A stretch of 64,000 bases of DNA from positions 31,799 through 95,798 of the forward strand of contig CAJUDQ010000008.1 in NCBI GenBank assembly GCA_910585215.1, read 5' to 3'. A program made the translations under genes and the position numbers. Origin of the DNA: an uncultured Lachnospiraceae bacterium (GTDB lineage: Bacteria; Bacillota; Clostridia; Lachnospirales; Lachnospiraceae). The notes beneath the pieces were generated by a model. The model was given only the letters and a program-made list of their open reading frames with translations, was not told the origin of the DNA and did no database searches. How positions within the stretch are numbered: the stretch's first letter is position 1; every line of letters starts with the position of its first letter. Shown in pieces: positions 26,841 through 36,903 of this stretch.

Positions 26841-27689
26841 ATGACATATATAAAAAAAGAGGAAGAAAAAACCCTTAACTTTCTTTACCATACAGTTTCT
26901 GGAAGAATGTTACTGAAAATATTAAGCAGCAGATGGATATCGCGCTTGTGTGCTGCCTTTCTTGATTCCCGCTTTTCAAAGCCTCTCATTAAGCCTTTTA
27001 TCCGCAAAAATCATATTAATATTACAGAATATATATGCGACAATTTCAAATGCTTTAATGACTGTTTTTCAAGAAAAATAAAACAGGGACTGCGTCCAGT
27101 TGACGAGTCCCCTGAAAGTCTGATTTCTCCCTGTGATGGTTTTTTAAGTGTCTACCACATTACAGATAAAACAATTCTTCCTGTTAAACAAAGTCAATAT
27201 ACAGTTGATATGCTTCTGAAAAACCGCCGGCTTTCCCGCTTATACCAAAATGGAATTTGTCTGGTGTTTCGGCTGTGTGTTCATCATTATCACAGATATT
27301 GTTATATTGATAACGGGGTAAAAGGAAAAAACTTTTTTATTTCCGGAAAACTTCACACTGTCAGACCAATTGCACTGGAAACGGTTCCGGTATTTACGCA
27401 AAACTGCCGAGAATATACAATAATGAAAACAGAAAACTTTGGCAGAGTGACACAGGTAGAAGTCGGAGCCATGCTGGTAGGCAAAATCAAAAATCATCAT
27501 AACAGGACCTCATTTGTCAAAGGCCAGGAAAAAGGCATGTTTCTTTACGGAGGCAGCACCATTATCCTTTTATTTGAAAAAGATACCATAAAACTTCCTC
27601 AAAATTTCTTTGCTATGACAAAGTATGGAAAGGAACTGCCTGTAAAGATGGGGGAAAAACTGGGCAAAAAATTGGATACCCGTTTATAA
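26841..27689 (+). CDS. psd: Phosphatidylserine decarboxylase proenzyme
   Basis: Converts phosphatidylserine into phosphatidylethanolamine. 282 residues with the conserved SPCDG block, the HHYHRYCYID metal/catalytic region, and the C-terminal self-cleavage site GGST (within FLYGGSTIILLFEK), where cleavage between Gly and Ser makes the pyruvoyl group. The last gene of the operon starting at 24975. AAAAGGA precedes the start. Its stop is only 14 bases from the convergent polyphosphate phosphotransferase gene, leaving little room for a separate terminator. Confidence 0.92.
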   Translation: MTYIKKEEEKTLNFLYHTVSGRMLLKILSSRWISRLCAAFLDSRFSKPLIKPFIRKNHINITEYICDNFKCFNDCFSRKIKQGLRPVDESPESLISPCDGFLSVYHITDKTILPVKQSQYTVDMLLKNRRLSRLYQNGICLVFRLCVHHYHRYCYIDNGVKGKNFFISGKLHTVRPIALETVPVFTQNCREYTIMKTENFGRVTQVEVGAMLVGKIKNHHNRTSFVKGQEKGMFLYGGSTIILLFEKDTIKLPQNFFAMTKYGKELPVKMGEKLGKKLDTRL

Positions 27690-27703
27690 TTCACACTGCC
27701 AGC

Positions 27704-29170
27704 TTAAAGACGTTTTTCAATTTCATGAATCACAATTTTCAAAGCCTTGATTCTGGCATATTTTTTATCATTTGATTCCAGAACATGCCATGGCGCAAAG
27801 GATGTATTTGTTTTTTGCAGCATTTCATTTACAGCATCTTCATACAAATCCCACTTTTCTCTGTTACGCCAGTCCTCTTCTGTAATTTTCCACTGTTTTT
27901 CCGGTGTATTCTGACGGTCTGTAAAACGTGCAAGCTGTGTTTCATTGTCTATCTGTACCCAGAATTTAATAATTACTGCCCCCCAGTCGTACAGTTCCTT
28001 TTCAAATTCATTGATTTCATTATAGGCTCTTTGCCAGTCATTTTCACTGCAAAAACCTTCCAGACGTTCCACCATAACACGTCCATACCATGTCCGGTCA
28101 TAAATTGCAACATGCCCTGTTTTTGGCAGACGATTCCAGAAACGCCACAGATAATGGCGTGCTTTTTCATGAGGTTCGGGACTTGCAATTGGATGCACTT
28201 CATATCCCCGTGGGTCCAATGCCCCTGCGATTCTTTTGATATTTCCACCCTTGCCCGCTGCATCCCAGCCTTCATAGGCAATAATTACCGGCACTTTTTT
28301 ACGATACAGTTCGTTATGGAGCTCTCTTAATTTCTTTTGATATTTCTGAAGCTGCTTGGAATATTCCTCGGCTGACAGCATTTTATCCAAAGAAATATCC
28401 GCCAAATCTGCAATTGGATTTATCGGAAACAGATTTTGCAGTATATGAACTGCATGACTGCTATTTGTAAGAGCAATATCAATATTTTTTATCAGAGTTT
28501 CCAGCATTTGAAGCTCTGCCCATTTTTTATTTTTCGCATCTATAAAATACCATGGTGCAGTACCCTGATTTGTGTCATCCAGATATTCTTCATAAAGCTC
28601 CATACACCCCTTATAATTTCTGTTTTGCCACAAATCATCTTCCCCTACGCGCCATTTTGTATTTTTATCATTTAAAAGAAGTTCCAGCCGCTTTTTTTGC
28701 TCTTTTTCATCAATTTGAAAAAAGAATTTCATTAAAAGATATCCATTATCTGTAAGCTGACGTTCAAAACGTTTAATGCTCTGAAGTCTTTTCTTATATT
28801 CCTGTTCTTTCAATTCGCCCTTCAGATATCCTTTTGTCACCTCGTCCATCCAGCTTCCGTCTAAAAACATAAATTTACCGGCTTCCGGTATTTTGATAAA
28901 ATAGCGATACAAAAACGGTTTTCTCAATTCTTCTTCTGTTATCTTGTCCATTACAGCTACTTTAAAAAAACGGGGGTCCATATTGCGAATTACTTTTCCC
29001 AGTACACTTCCTTTTCCTGCTGCATTCCAGCCTTCAAGCACTACCAGTACCGGAAGCTTTCTTTCTTTGATTTCTATCTGTTTTTTGGCAAGCAGTTCTC
29101 TTGCATTGTGCAGGCGTTTTTCAAGCTCCTGTTCTTCCGGACCCTGTATTTTTTTCCAGTCTTTCAACAT
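27704..29170 (-). CDS. pap: Two-domain PPK2 (polyphosphate:AMP phosphotransferase)
   Basis: 488 residues consisting of two PPK2 domains in tandem. The first has a Walker-type motif EGWNAAGKGS (about 46-55); the second has YEGWDAAGKGGNIKR, DPRGYEV and a lid block RYWYGRV-like (DRTWYGRVMVERLEGF). Tandem-domain PPK2 proteins use polyphosphate to phosphorylate AMP to ADP, the second domain usually being the active one. In this protein the first domain keeps the P-loop but has FLDGSWMDEV where the second has IYDRTWYGRV, consistent with a degenerate N-terminal domain. Start has AAGGAGG. Single gene, convergent to psd. Confidence 0.9.
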   Translation of the reverse strand: MLKDWKKIQGPEEQELEKRLHNARELLAKKQIEIKERKLPVLVVLEGWNAAGKGSVLGKVIRNMDPRFFKVAVMDKITEEELRKPFLYRYFIKIPEAGKFMFLDGSWMDEVTKGYLKGELKEQEYKKRLQSIKRFERQLTDNGYLLMKFFFQIDEKEQKKRLELLLNDKNTKWRVGEDDLWQNRNYKGCMELYEEYLDDTNQGTAPWYFIDAKNKKWAELQMLETLIKNIDIALTNSSHAVHILQNLFPINPIADLADISLDKMLSAEEYSKQLQKYQKKLRELHNELYRKKVPVIIAYEGWDAAGKGGNIKRIAGALDPRGYEVHPIASPEPHEKARHYLWRFWNRLPKTGHVAIYDRTWYGRVMVERLEGFCSENDWQRAYNEINEFEKELYDWGAVIIKFWVQIDNETQLARFTDRQNTPEKQWKITEEDWRNREKWDLYEDAVNEMLQKTNTSFAPWHVLESNDKKYARIKALKIVIHEIEKRL

Positions 29171-29257
29171 AACAATTTCCTCCTTCTAAAAATATTGTCA
29201 CAGCAATTAGTCCTTATCTGCTTTTTTGCACAATATCTTTCCCATTTGTGCGTTTTC

Positions 29258-29563
29258 TTATTTATCCTCGTAATCCATGCACATGCGCACTTCTGTATAC
29301 GGGCGGACATAGGTATCTGCCACTTTTACATGCTTTGGATGTATCTGATATCCCTTTAGTGCTTCCTCATTTTCCAACAGACTGTCAAGCATAACATCTG
29401 CATTTGAAGATGCAAGCGGATGTGTGATAACCGTAATACTGACAAGCCCTGGTATTTTGCCGTCAAGCGCTTCCAAATTTTCCTTGATATTTTTTAATAC
29501 CTCCTTTTTTTCCTGTTCTGATAAACCTTCTTTTAATTTCCACAAAATCACATGATGAACCAT
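29258..29563 (-). CDS. Dabb (stress-response A/B barrel) protein
   Basis: 101 residues with the Dabb start MVHHVILWKLKEG and a central HPLASSNADVML, ending in a TYVRPYTEVRMCMDYE strand. Dabb proteins are small dimeric alpha/beta barrels of mostly unknown function, often induced by stress. AAGGAGG precedes the start. It lies 87 bases upstream of the polyphosphate phosphotransferase on the same strand and may be co-transcribed. Confidence 0.87.
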   Translation of the reverse strand: MVHHVILWKLKEGLSEQEKKEVLKNIKENLEALDGKIPGLVSITVITHPLASSNADVMLDSLLENEEALKGYQIHPKHVKVADTYVRPYTEVRMCMDYEDK

Positions 29564-29883
29564 ACTATATGCCTCCTTATATTTATATTATATTTATTAT
29601 AAAGCCTGTTGGAAAAAAATACAATAATAAATAGTGGAAGATAGCAGATAAAAGATAATTGCAAAGATAAATATCAGAAGATAAATATCAAAAATAGCGG
29701 ATAAAAGCAATTATAAAAACAAAATTGCAATTCTTCTTTCTTTCTATTATAATAAAGTTTATGCAATCAAAACATACAATACTGCAATCAAAACAAGAAA
29801 GGATTTTTACGCAGAATATTCAATCCGATTTGAATAACTGTCCATTTCCTGACAAAAATCAGAAAACTACAGAGGATTTTATT
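29564..29883. other. Gene-free stretch before the RNA methyltransferase
   Basis: About 320 bases, very A-rich. Bases 29625-29715 contain repeated AGATAAATATCA/AGATAA-like words on one strand, with no clear unit. The promoter at 29725-29753 lies here. A frame continues upstream from the methyltransferase to 29725, but it overlaps that promoter and has no ribosome site, so I treat it as noncoding leader. Confidence 0.6.
29725..29753 (+). promoter_or_regulatory. Promoter of the RsmF-like gene
   Basis: TTGCAA (29725-29730), 17-base spacer, TATAAT (29748-29753). It would give a leader of about 125 bases before the ATG at 29884. Confidence 0.6.
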
Positions 29884-31392
29884 ATGGATTTATTTACTTT
29901 ACCACCAGATTTTGTGAAAAAAATGCAGGCACTTCTTTTATCAGAATGGGAAGAATTTGAAAACTGCTACCAAAACAACAAGTATCAAGCTTTACGTTTT
30001 AATCCCCTAAAACATGGTTTATACAGACAGGATTACGAACAGCTTCTCTCTGATTTGGGGATTCAAAAAACAGAGCCTGTCTTGTGGGCCAAGCATGCCT
30101 ATTATTATCCGGAGGAAGCCAGACCAGGCAGACATCCCTATCATGAAATGGGATTGTATTATATTCAGGAACCAAGCGCCATGTGTGCAGCAGAACTTCT
30201 GGCTCCATTGCCTGGTGAACGGGTGCTGGATTTGTGTGCAGCTCCCGGAGGAAAATCTACACAGCTTGCCTCTTTTTTAAATCAGAAGGGACTTTTTGTC
30301 TGCAATGAAATCCATCCAACACGATGCAAAATTTTATCCCAGAATATTGAACGGTCAGGAATCGCCAATGCCATTGTTACAAATGAAGACAGTGAAACAC
30401 TGGCCAAGCGTTTTCCTGAATATTTTCATAAAATTCTTGTGGATGCACCATGCAGCGGGGAAGGAATGTTTCGAAAAAATCCTGAAGCTGCCTTGGAGTG
30501 GAGTGAAAAACAGGTAGAAATTTGCGCAAAACGTCAATTTGACATTCTTGAAAATGCTGCAAAAATGCTGATATCGGGTGGAACTATGGTTTATTCGACA
30601 TGTACATTTTCTCCTGAAGAAAATGAAGGGATTATCGGACGTTTTTTAGAAACTCATCCGGAATTTTCCATTACTCACAGGGAAATTCCTTATTTCTCCC
30701 ACGGCTGCCCTGATTGGGGAAATGATATGAAAGAGCTGTCCCATACTTTTCGCCTGTGGCCACATCGTCTTCATGGAGAGGGTCACTTTGTCGCACTTCT
30801 GCAAAAAAACGAAAGAGCATCTGACGAAGACAGTTTGGAGAAAAATTTTATTAAAGACCATAAAAAAAAGAAGAACAACAAAAATATTTTCCAAACAGAA
30901 AAAAAGTTATTTGAAGAGTTAAAAAGATTTACTTCTCAAACATTATCAAAACAAATGGAAGATTTCGTTTTATCTGGAGATTTTGTATTATTTGGAGAAC
31001 AGCTTTACCGATTGCCTGATGAGTCTCCTGACCTTTCCGGTCTTCGTGTACTTCGACCGGGACTTCATATTGGAAGCTTTACAAAAAATATTTTTAAACC
31101 AGCACATGCTCTGGCATTGTTTTTAGGGAGTGAACATGTAAAAAATAATGTATTTCTCTCTTTGTCGGATGTGCAGACAGAAATGTATTTCAAAGGAGAA
31201 GCCTTTGATTGTGAGTCACTCCCTATAAATGCAAACAAAGGATGGTGTCTTGTCTGCATCAATGGTTATTCAGCAGGGTGGGGAAAACTCTCCGCGGGAA
31301 CCATAAAAAACCATTATCCCAAAGGGCTTCGAAAGGATTTGCTTATCAGTTCTGCACCATTTTCTTTCAGCCATTCTTCCCAGACTTTATAA
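29884..31392 (+). CDS. rsmF: 16S rRNA m5C methyltransferase, RsmF/NSUN type
   Basis: 502 residues. SAM-dependent RNA cytosine-C5 methyltransferase: AdoMet motif LDLCAAPGGKSTQLAS (about 118-133), motif IV DAPCSGEGMFRK and motif VI YSTCTFSPEENE, each with its conserved cysteine. The C-terminal part (GTIKNHYPKGLRK) resembles the RNA-binding region of RsmF-like proteins, so a ribosomal RNA target is likely. Start at 29884 (MDLFTLPPDFVKK) has AGAGG eight bases upstream and fits family starts; a longer frame exists to 29725. Its last 79 bases overlap the convergent YgjP-like gene, and the residues there lie beyond the usual family end. Confidence 0.87.
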   Translation: MDLFTLPPDFVKKMQALLLSEWEEFENCYQNNKYQALRFNPLKHGLYRQDYEQLLSDLGIQKTEPVLWAKHAYYYPEEARPGRHPYHEMGLYYIQEPSAMCAAELLAPLPGERVLDLCAAPGGKSTQLASFLNQKGLFVCNEIHPTRCKILSQNIERSGIANAIVTNEDSETLAKRFPEYFHKILVDAPCSGEGMFRKNPEAALEWSEKQVEICAKRQFDILENAAKMLISGGTMVYSTCTFSPEENEGIIGRFLETHPEFSITHREIPYFSHGCPDWGNDMKELSHTFRLWPHRLHGEGHFVALLQKNERASDEDSLEKNFIKDHKKKKNNKNIFQTEKKLFEELKRFTSQTLSKQMEDFVLSGDFVLFGEQLYRLPDESPDLSGLRVLRPGLHIGSFTKNIFKPAHALALFLGSEHVKNNVFLSLSDVQTEMYFKGEAFDCESLPINANKGWCLVCINGYSAGWGKLSAGTIKNHYPKGLRKDLLISSAPFSFSHSSQTL

Positions 31393-31877
31393 TCTGGAAG
31401 AGCCTTTTCCACCTCATGCCAAAACTGCTTGGAATGATTCATTTGTCTGCGGTGACACAGTTCATGTACAATCACATAATCCAGCACTTTGGGAGGAGCA
31501 AGCATAAGCAGACAGTTAAAATTCAGATTTCCTCTGTCGCTGCAGCTTCCCCAAAGTGTCTTTTGATTTTTTATAGTAATACGTCCATAGGTAATATGCA
31601 GTTTTTCGGCAAAATATTTTACTCTTTTTGGTATTATCTGGCGTGCCTGTTCAGCTAAAACTTTTATCTGCTCCGCGGTAAGCTTTTGGTTTGGAGCTGC
31701 ATGATTTGGCTGTTTTTCCTGCTGTTTTTTTATATGTTTTTCTATCCAGTCCGATTTGTGTTCCACCAGTTTTTTTATTTCAGACAGAGGCAGACTATAT
31801 GGAGCCCGCACAATTATTCGGGCATCTTTTGTCACCTCAATAGAAAGGGTTTTTCTGTTACTGCGTTTTATTTCCAT
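31314..31877 (-). CDS. YgjP-like (M48-related) metallopeptidase
   Basis: 187 residues. Motifs LWGSCSDRGNLNFNCLLMLAP and VIVHELCHRRQMNHSKQFW are the signature of the YgjP/DUF45 family, with the zinc site HELCH and a downstream Glu. Family members are cytoplasmic and poorly characterised; no substrate is known. Start has AGGAGAG. The stop lies inside the 3' end of the plus-strand RsmF-like gene, 79 bases of shared sequence; the last ten or so residues (ISKSFRSPLG) are beyond the usual end of the family. Confidence 0.85.
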   Translation of the reverse strand: MEIKRSNRKTLSIEVTKDARIIVRAPYSLPLSEIKKLVEHKSDWIEKHIKKQQEKQPNHAAPNQKLTAEQIKVLAEQARQIIPKRVKYFAEKLHITYGRITIKNQKTLWGSCSDRGNLNFNCLLMLAPPKVLDYVIVHELCHRRQMNHSKQFWHEVEKALPDYKVWEEWLKENGAELISKSFRSPLG

Positions 31878-32055
31878 CCTATTCTCTCCTGTTTATTATC
31901 TGAATTTTTTGCTGTTTTTGACCCGATTTTATATTTTGTGAGAAATACTCACCTGTACCTTTATAGTATCAATTGTTTTCCTTTCAGATATTTCTGTCAT
32001 TCCAAAAGATGCTGTGGCATATATTATAAAAGATTTTTAAATAACGAGGAAGGCC

Positions 32056-32631
32056 ATGCAGATAAACTTTCACTTAAACAATGCGGCAAAGGATTATTTT
32101 ACCCGCTTTTACTGTATTTTAGATGAAATGATTCAGGGAATGACTGAAGTCGAATTGAACGGCAGTATTTCTCATAATTTTATTGTACAGATGATTCCAC
32201 ATCATAAGGCAGCAATTGAACTGTCAAAAAATATTTTAAACTATACTTCATTTCAACCCTTGAAAAATATTGCTTCCCAGATTGTAGCTGAACAGACACA
32301 AAGCATTGAACATATGAAAAATATCCTGTGTGAATGTGAAAATCTGATAAATTCAGACCAGGATTTATTTCTTTATCAGCGCCGAATTGACCAGATTATG
32401 CAGACAATGTTTTCTTCTATGGGATTGTCTCCTTATTCAAATAATTTGAATATCAGCTTTATCAAAGAAATGATTCCCCACCATGAAGGTGCTGTGAAAA
32501 TGTCGGAAACTGCTTTGCTATTTTGTACCTGTAAGGAGCTGATACCAATTCTGCAGTCGATTATTACTTCACAAAAACGGGGGATTTTGCAGATGCAGCA
32601 GCTTTTGAAATGCTCCTGTCGAAATCAGTAA
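32056..32631 (+). CDS. DUF305 protein with two copies of the domain
   Basis: 191 residues. Two similar halves, each with the DUF305 metal-type motif: FIVQMIPHHKAAIE (about 38-51) and FIKEMIPHHEGAVKM (about 135-149). Paired histidines in this helical family suggest metal or heme binding, and members often sit in copper-related loci, but nothing metal-related is adjacent here. There is no signal peptide, which is unusual since many DUF305 proteins are exported. Start has GAGGAAGG. A good terminator follows at 32721-32749. Confidence 0.83.
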   Translation: MQINFHLNNAAKDYFTRFYCILDEMIQGMTEVELNGSISHNFIVQMIPHHKAAIELSKNILNYTSFQPLKNIASQIVAEQTQSIEHMKNILCECENLINSDQDLFLYQRRIDQIMQTMFSSMGLSPYSNNLNISFIKEMIPHHEGAVKMSETALLFCTCKELIPILQSIITSQKRGILQMQQLLKCSCRNQ

Positions 32632-32720
32632 AAAATCTGCACAATTTTCAGATACATAGTATTTCGTATAAATCATGCAGTCATTACAGACAATATTGCT
32701 GATACTGTTTTCTGTAAAAA

Positions 32721-32749
32721 CAGAGCCTGAAAATTCTTATATGGCTCTG
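32721..32749 (+). terminator. Terminator after the DUF305 gene
   Basis: CAGAGCC (32721-32727) pairs with GGCTCTG (32743-32749), followed by TTTTTATT. Confidence 0.88.
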
Positions 32750-32775
32750 TTTTTATTCTGTTTATGGCAATCAAT

Positions 32776-33462
32776 TTATTTTTTCATATTTTTCAGCATT
32801 TTTTTATCCTCTTCACTCACGCGACAGGATTCCTGTATCTTCTGAATCGCTTTATTATATGTAAATCTGTCTATCTCACAGTTTTGCAGAAATGCAAGTG
32901 TTTTATCCCGAAATTTTACAAAACAGACAGACAATCCCCATGCCACCGCCATTTTTACATAATATGCATCCACGCATATCTTTCCATACCAGTCGAGTAC
33001 TGTATCAATATACTCCTCTGTAATATAATACTGCATAAGCACTACTACTGCAAATCTTACCTCATATTCCCTGTCTGACAGAAAATAAGGCTGTAAAAAT
33101 TCATACATTTTTTTCCGATTCTTTTTTATATCCTTCAAATCCCCGCATACTACATCACAGACCGCCCAGTTGTCAATTTGGGGAATAAATTTTCTGACAT
33201 ATCCAAGCTTTTCTTCAAACTCACAGTCTGCTTTTGCCAGAACCATGCCATACAGCATAATGATCTCATAAATAGTACTGTTTTCATACTCTTTCAAAAA
33301 CTCCCTCCATTCTTCCTTTGTAATTCTTTTCGCCACCGCCCGAAGCTTTGGAACACGCACCCCGAGAAACTCTGTCTTTACTCCGGGAATCAGGCCGCCG
33401 TGAAACTTCTTGTATTCTTCATCGGCAAGACCTCTGATTTCCTCCAATATCATTTTATACAT
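32776..33462 (-). CDS. AlkD-type DNA alkylation repair protein
   Basis: 228 residues of HEAT-like helical repeats matching the AlkD / DNA alkylation repair family: FLGVRVPKLRAVAKRI near the start, then PQIDNWAVCDVVCGDLKDI and YYVKMAVAWGLSVCFVKF. AlkD glycosylases remove bulky or cationic N3/N7-alkylated bases. The core Trp/Asp residues of the family appear in NWAVCD. Start chosen at 33462 (MYKMILEE) because GGAGG lies five bases upstream; the frame extends 17 codons further. Isolated gene. Confidence 0.88.
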   Translation of the reverse strand: MYKMILEEIRGLADEEYKKFHGGLIPGVKTEFLGVRVPKLRAVAKRITKEEWREFLKEYENSTIYEIIMLYGMVLAKADCEFEEKLGYVRKFIPQIDNWAVCDVVCGDLKDIKKNRKKMYEFLQPYFLSDREYEVRFAVVVLMQYYITEEYIDTVLDWYGKICVDAYYVKMAVAWGLSVCFVKFRDKTLAFLQNCEIDRFTYNKAIQKIQESCRVSEEDKKMLKNMKK

Positions 33463-33655
33463 AAAAACCTCCAAAAACAAAAAGGCACGACAACGAAACT
33501 TTACTTCATTCAAATTCCATTGCCGCGTAACCCCTTATCTATCAAAATTCTGATTACTTACATTATAAAATTTATTTATTTTGAGATAACAAAATATCCT
33601 TCTACTTATAAGTACGATTTTCTGTCAAAAGTGTTGCAGAAAAAATATAAATTTT

Positions 33656-36600
33656 TTATAAATTTCCTCTTTTTTCCACTTTAGCAATATCAATCAACTC
33701 CAGATTCTCTATCTTTGCGCTCTCAAGACTGGTCAGCAGTGCATTTACCGTATCCAGCGAGGTAAAACAGTTCACTCCTGTCTCAATCGCATAACGCCTG
33801 ATTAAAAATCCGTCTCTGGTCTTGTCTCTGCCCTGTGTCGGAGTATCTACCACAATATCTATCTTGTGCTCCAGAATCAAATCAATTACAGTAGGTGCTT
33901 CCTGTGAAAGCTTGTTTACCTTAATCGCATGAACTCCGTTTTCATTCAACACCTTTGCAGTGCTTCTTGTCGCATAGACCTCATAGCCAAGCTTTTCAAA
34001 ACGTCTTCCAATAGATATTGCATCCTTCTTATCTGCATCATTTACCGTAATAATCATCTTTTTGTGCTTTGGAAGATTTACTCCTGCACCAAGAAACGCT
34101 TTATACAATGCTTCTTCAAAGGTAGCCGCAATACCAAGACATTCTCCTGTAGATTTCATTTCAGGTCCAAGACTGATTTCTGCTCCACGCAATTTTTCAA
34201 AGGAAAATACCGGCATCTTGATTGCGATATAATCTCCGTTTTTCTGCAAGCCAGGTTCATACCCCATGCCTCTGATTGTTTCACCGATAATTACTCTGGT
34301 TGCAAGCTTTACAATCGGAATACCTGTTACCTTGCTGATATATGGAACTGTACGGCTTGAACGAGGATTTACCTCAATCACATACACTTCATTCTGATAT
34401 ACAATAAACTGAATATTAATCATACCTCTGACATGAAGCGCCCTTGCCAGTCTTTTTGTATATTCCTCAATCTTGTCAACAATTTCCTGTGAGATAGACT
34501 GTGCCGGATAAACGGAAATACTGTCACCGGAATGAACGCCTGCTCTTTCGATATGTTCCATAATACCCGGAATCAGAATATCTTCTCCATCGCATACCGC
34601 ATCTACCTCGATTTCTTTACCCATTAGATACTTGTCTACCAGAATCGGGTGGTCCTGTGCAATCCGGTTAATAATTTCCATAAACTCTTCTATTTCCTGG
34701 TCACAGGTCGCTATCTGCATGCCCTGTCCGCCAAGCACATAGGAAGGTCTGACAAGCACTGGATAACCAAGCTCATTTGCCACCTTCTTCGCCTCTTCTG
34801 CCGTAAACACCGTACCTCCTGCTGCCCGCGGAATTTCGGTTTTCTGCAGAATTTCATCAAATAACTCTCTGTCCTCCGCGGCATCCACATCTTCTGCCTT
34901 TGTACCAAGAATCGGCACGCCCATTTTCATAAGCGCTTCTGTCAGCTTAATCGCCGTCTGTCCACCAAACTGCACAACGGCTCCGTCAGGCTTTTCTATA
35001 TTTACAATATTTTCCACATCCTCCGGTGTCAGAGGTTCAAAATAAAGCTTGTCCGCAATATCAAAATCCGTGCTGACGGTTTCAGGATTATTATTAACAA
35101 TAATAGTCTCATATCCCGCCGCCTTAAAGGCCCATGTACTGTGAACACTGCAATAGTCAAATTCAATTCCCTGACCTATTCGAATCGGGCCTGAACCAAG
35201 CACTAATACTTTCTTTTCCGGTTTTGTTTCAATCGCTTCATTGTCTGTGCAGTAAGCAGAATAATAATACGGCGTTGTCGCCTCAAACTCCGCTGCGCAG
35301 GTATCAACCATTTTAAAGCCCGCAGTAATGCCATATTCCATACGAAGCGCCTTGATTTCCTCTGTATTCTTTTCTGTCAGCTTCGCAATCACCGTATCAG
35401 GAAATTCAATTCTTTTTGCCTCATAAAGAAGCTCCCTTGTCAATATAGTTTCCCTTGAGATATTTTCTCCTGAGGCAATTTCCTTTAATGCCTTCTCCAT
35501 TTCTACAAGAATGGCTATTTTATCTATAAACCAGAGGTCAATCAGAGTAATTTCATGAATCTTTTGCTGACGGATGCCCCGTCTTAACGCTTCGGCAATC
35601 ACCCAGATTCTCCGGTCATCCACTACATGAAGCTGTTCTTCCAGCTGCTCATTGTCAAGGCCTGTAAAATCATAATCCATTAGGCTTTCTACATGCTGCT
35701 CAAGAGAACGGATAGCTTTCATAAGTGCGCCCTCAAAATTGGTGCAGATACTCATTACTTCACCAGTAGCCTTCATCTGCGTAGTAAGAGTTCTCTTCGC
35801 AGTAAGAAATTTATCAAACGGAAGACGCGGAATTTTAACCACACAGTAATCAAGTGCAGGCTCAAAGCTTGCATAGGTCTTTCCGGTAATCGCATTTTTT
35901 ATTTCATCTAATGTATATCCGACAGCAATCTTTGCTGCAACTTTTGCAATTGGATATCCGGTGGCTTTGGAGGCAAGCGCTGAAGAACGGCTGACACGTG
36001 GATTTACTTCTATTACGCAATATTCAAAGCTGTCCGGTTTCAGGGCATACTGAACGTTACAGCCACCTGTTATTTTTAACTCATTAATAATATTCAATGC
36101 AGAGGTACGAAGCATCTGATATTCCTTATCGCCCAATGTCTGAGAAGGCGCCACAACAATAGAATCACCTGTATGTACGCCCACAGGGTCAATATTTTCC
36201 ATATTGCAGACGGTAATACAATTTCCGGCGCCGTCACGCATAACTTCATATTCAATTTCCTTCCAGCCTGCAATGCAACGTTCTACAAGCACCTGTCCCA
36301 CACGGGAAAGACGCAGCCCGTTTTCAAGAATATCAGTTAATTCCTGAAGATTGTGAGCGATTCCGCCGCCGCTTCCACCCAGTGTATAGGCTGGTCTTAA
36401 AACAACGGGATAACCGATTTTATTTGTAAAGGCAATTCCGTCCTCCACATTCTCCACCACAAGAGAAGGGGCAACCGGCTCGCCGATTTTTTCCATTGTA
36501 TTTTTAAATTCCAGACGGTCTTCTGCACGCTTAATTGTTTCTGCCGTAGTACCGATTAATCTCACCCCATGTTTGCTAAGAAAACCTGATTCAGCAAGCT

Positions 36601-36901
36601 CCATGCCAAGATTCAGTCCGGCCTGACCTCCCAGTGTCGGAAGAACACTGTCCGGCTTTTCCTTTAATATCAGCTTTTCCAGAACTTTAGCTGTAAGTGG
36701 TTCAATATATACCTTATCCGCAATATCTCCGTCAGTCATAATGGTAGCAGGATTTGAATTGACAAGGACTACCTCAATTCCCTCTTCCTTCAAAGAACGG
36801 CATGCCTGTGTACCGGCATAGTCAAACTCGGCCGCCTGCCCAATTACAATAGGACCAGAACCGATTACTAATACTTTTTTTATACGATTATCCTTTGGCA
36901 T
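33656..36901 (-). CDS. carB: Carbamoyl-phosphate synthase large chain
   Basis: 1081 residues, the standard size. Two ATP-grasp halves (blocks around PTLGGQAGLNL and VVQFGGQTAIKL; NPRVSRSSALASKATGYPIAK and NPRSSRTVPYISKVTG), and a C-terminal MGS-like allosteric domain. Makes carbamoyl phosphate from bicarbonate, ammonia (via CarA) and two ATP for arginine and pyrimidine synthesis. The start at 36901 (MPKDNRIKKVLVIGSGP) follows the carA stop by two bases, with AGGAGG inside the carA 3' end, so translation is coupled; the frame extends 25 codons further, into carA. Functions as a complex with CarA. Confidence 0.96.
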   Translation of the reverse strand: MPKDNRIKKVLVIGSGPIVIGQAAEFDYAGTQACRSLKEEGIEVVLVNSNPATIMTDGDIADKVYIEPLTAKVLEKLILKEKPDSVLPTLGGQAGLNLGMELAESGFLSKHGVRLIGTTAETIKRAEDRLEFKNTMEKIGEPVAPSLVVENVEDGIAFTNKIGYPVVLRPAYTLGGSGGGIAHNLQELTDILENGLRLSRVGQVLVERCIAGWKEIEYEVMRDGAGNCITVCNMENIDPVGVHTGDSIVVAPSQTLGDKEYQMLRTSALNIINELKITGGCNVQYALKPDSFEYCVIEVNPRVSRSSALASKATGYPIAKVAAKIAVGYTLDEIKNAITGKTYASFEPALDYCVVKIPRLPFDKFLTAKRTLTTQMKATGEVMSICTNFEGALMKAIRSLEQHVESLMDYDFTGLDNEQLEEQLHVVDDRRIWVIAEALRRGIRQQKIHEITLIDLWFIDKIAILVEMEKALKEIASGENISRETILTRELLYEAKRIEFPDTVIAKLTEKNTEEIKALRMEYGITAGFKMVDTCAAEFEATTPYYYSAYCTDNEAIETKPEKKVLVLGSGPIRIGQGIEFDYCSVHSTWAFKAAGYETIIVNNNPETVSTDFDIADKLYFEPLTPEDVENIVNIEKPDGAVVQFGGQTAIKLTEALMKMGVPILGTKAEDVDAAEDRELFDEILQKTEIPRAAGGTVFTAEEAKKVANELGYPVLVRPSYVLGGQGMQIATCDQEIEEFMEIINRIAQDHPILVDKYLMGKEIEVDAVCDGEDILIPGIMEHIERAGVHSGDSISVYPAQSISQEIVDKIEEYTKRLARALHVRGMINIQFIVYQNEVYVIEVNPRSSRTVPYISKVTGIPIVKLATRVIIGETIRGMGYEPGLQKNGDYIAIKMPVFSFEKLRGAEISLGPEMKSTGECLGIAATFEEALYKAFLGAGVNLPKHKKMIITVNDADKKDAISIGRRFEKLGYEVYATRSTAKVLNENGVHAIKVNKLSQEAPTVIDLILEHKIDIVVDTPTQGRDKTRDGFLIRRYAIETGVNCFTSLDTVNALLTSLESAKIENLELIDIAKVEKRGNL

Positions 36902-36903
36902 CC

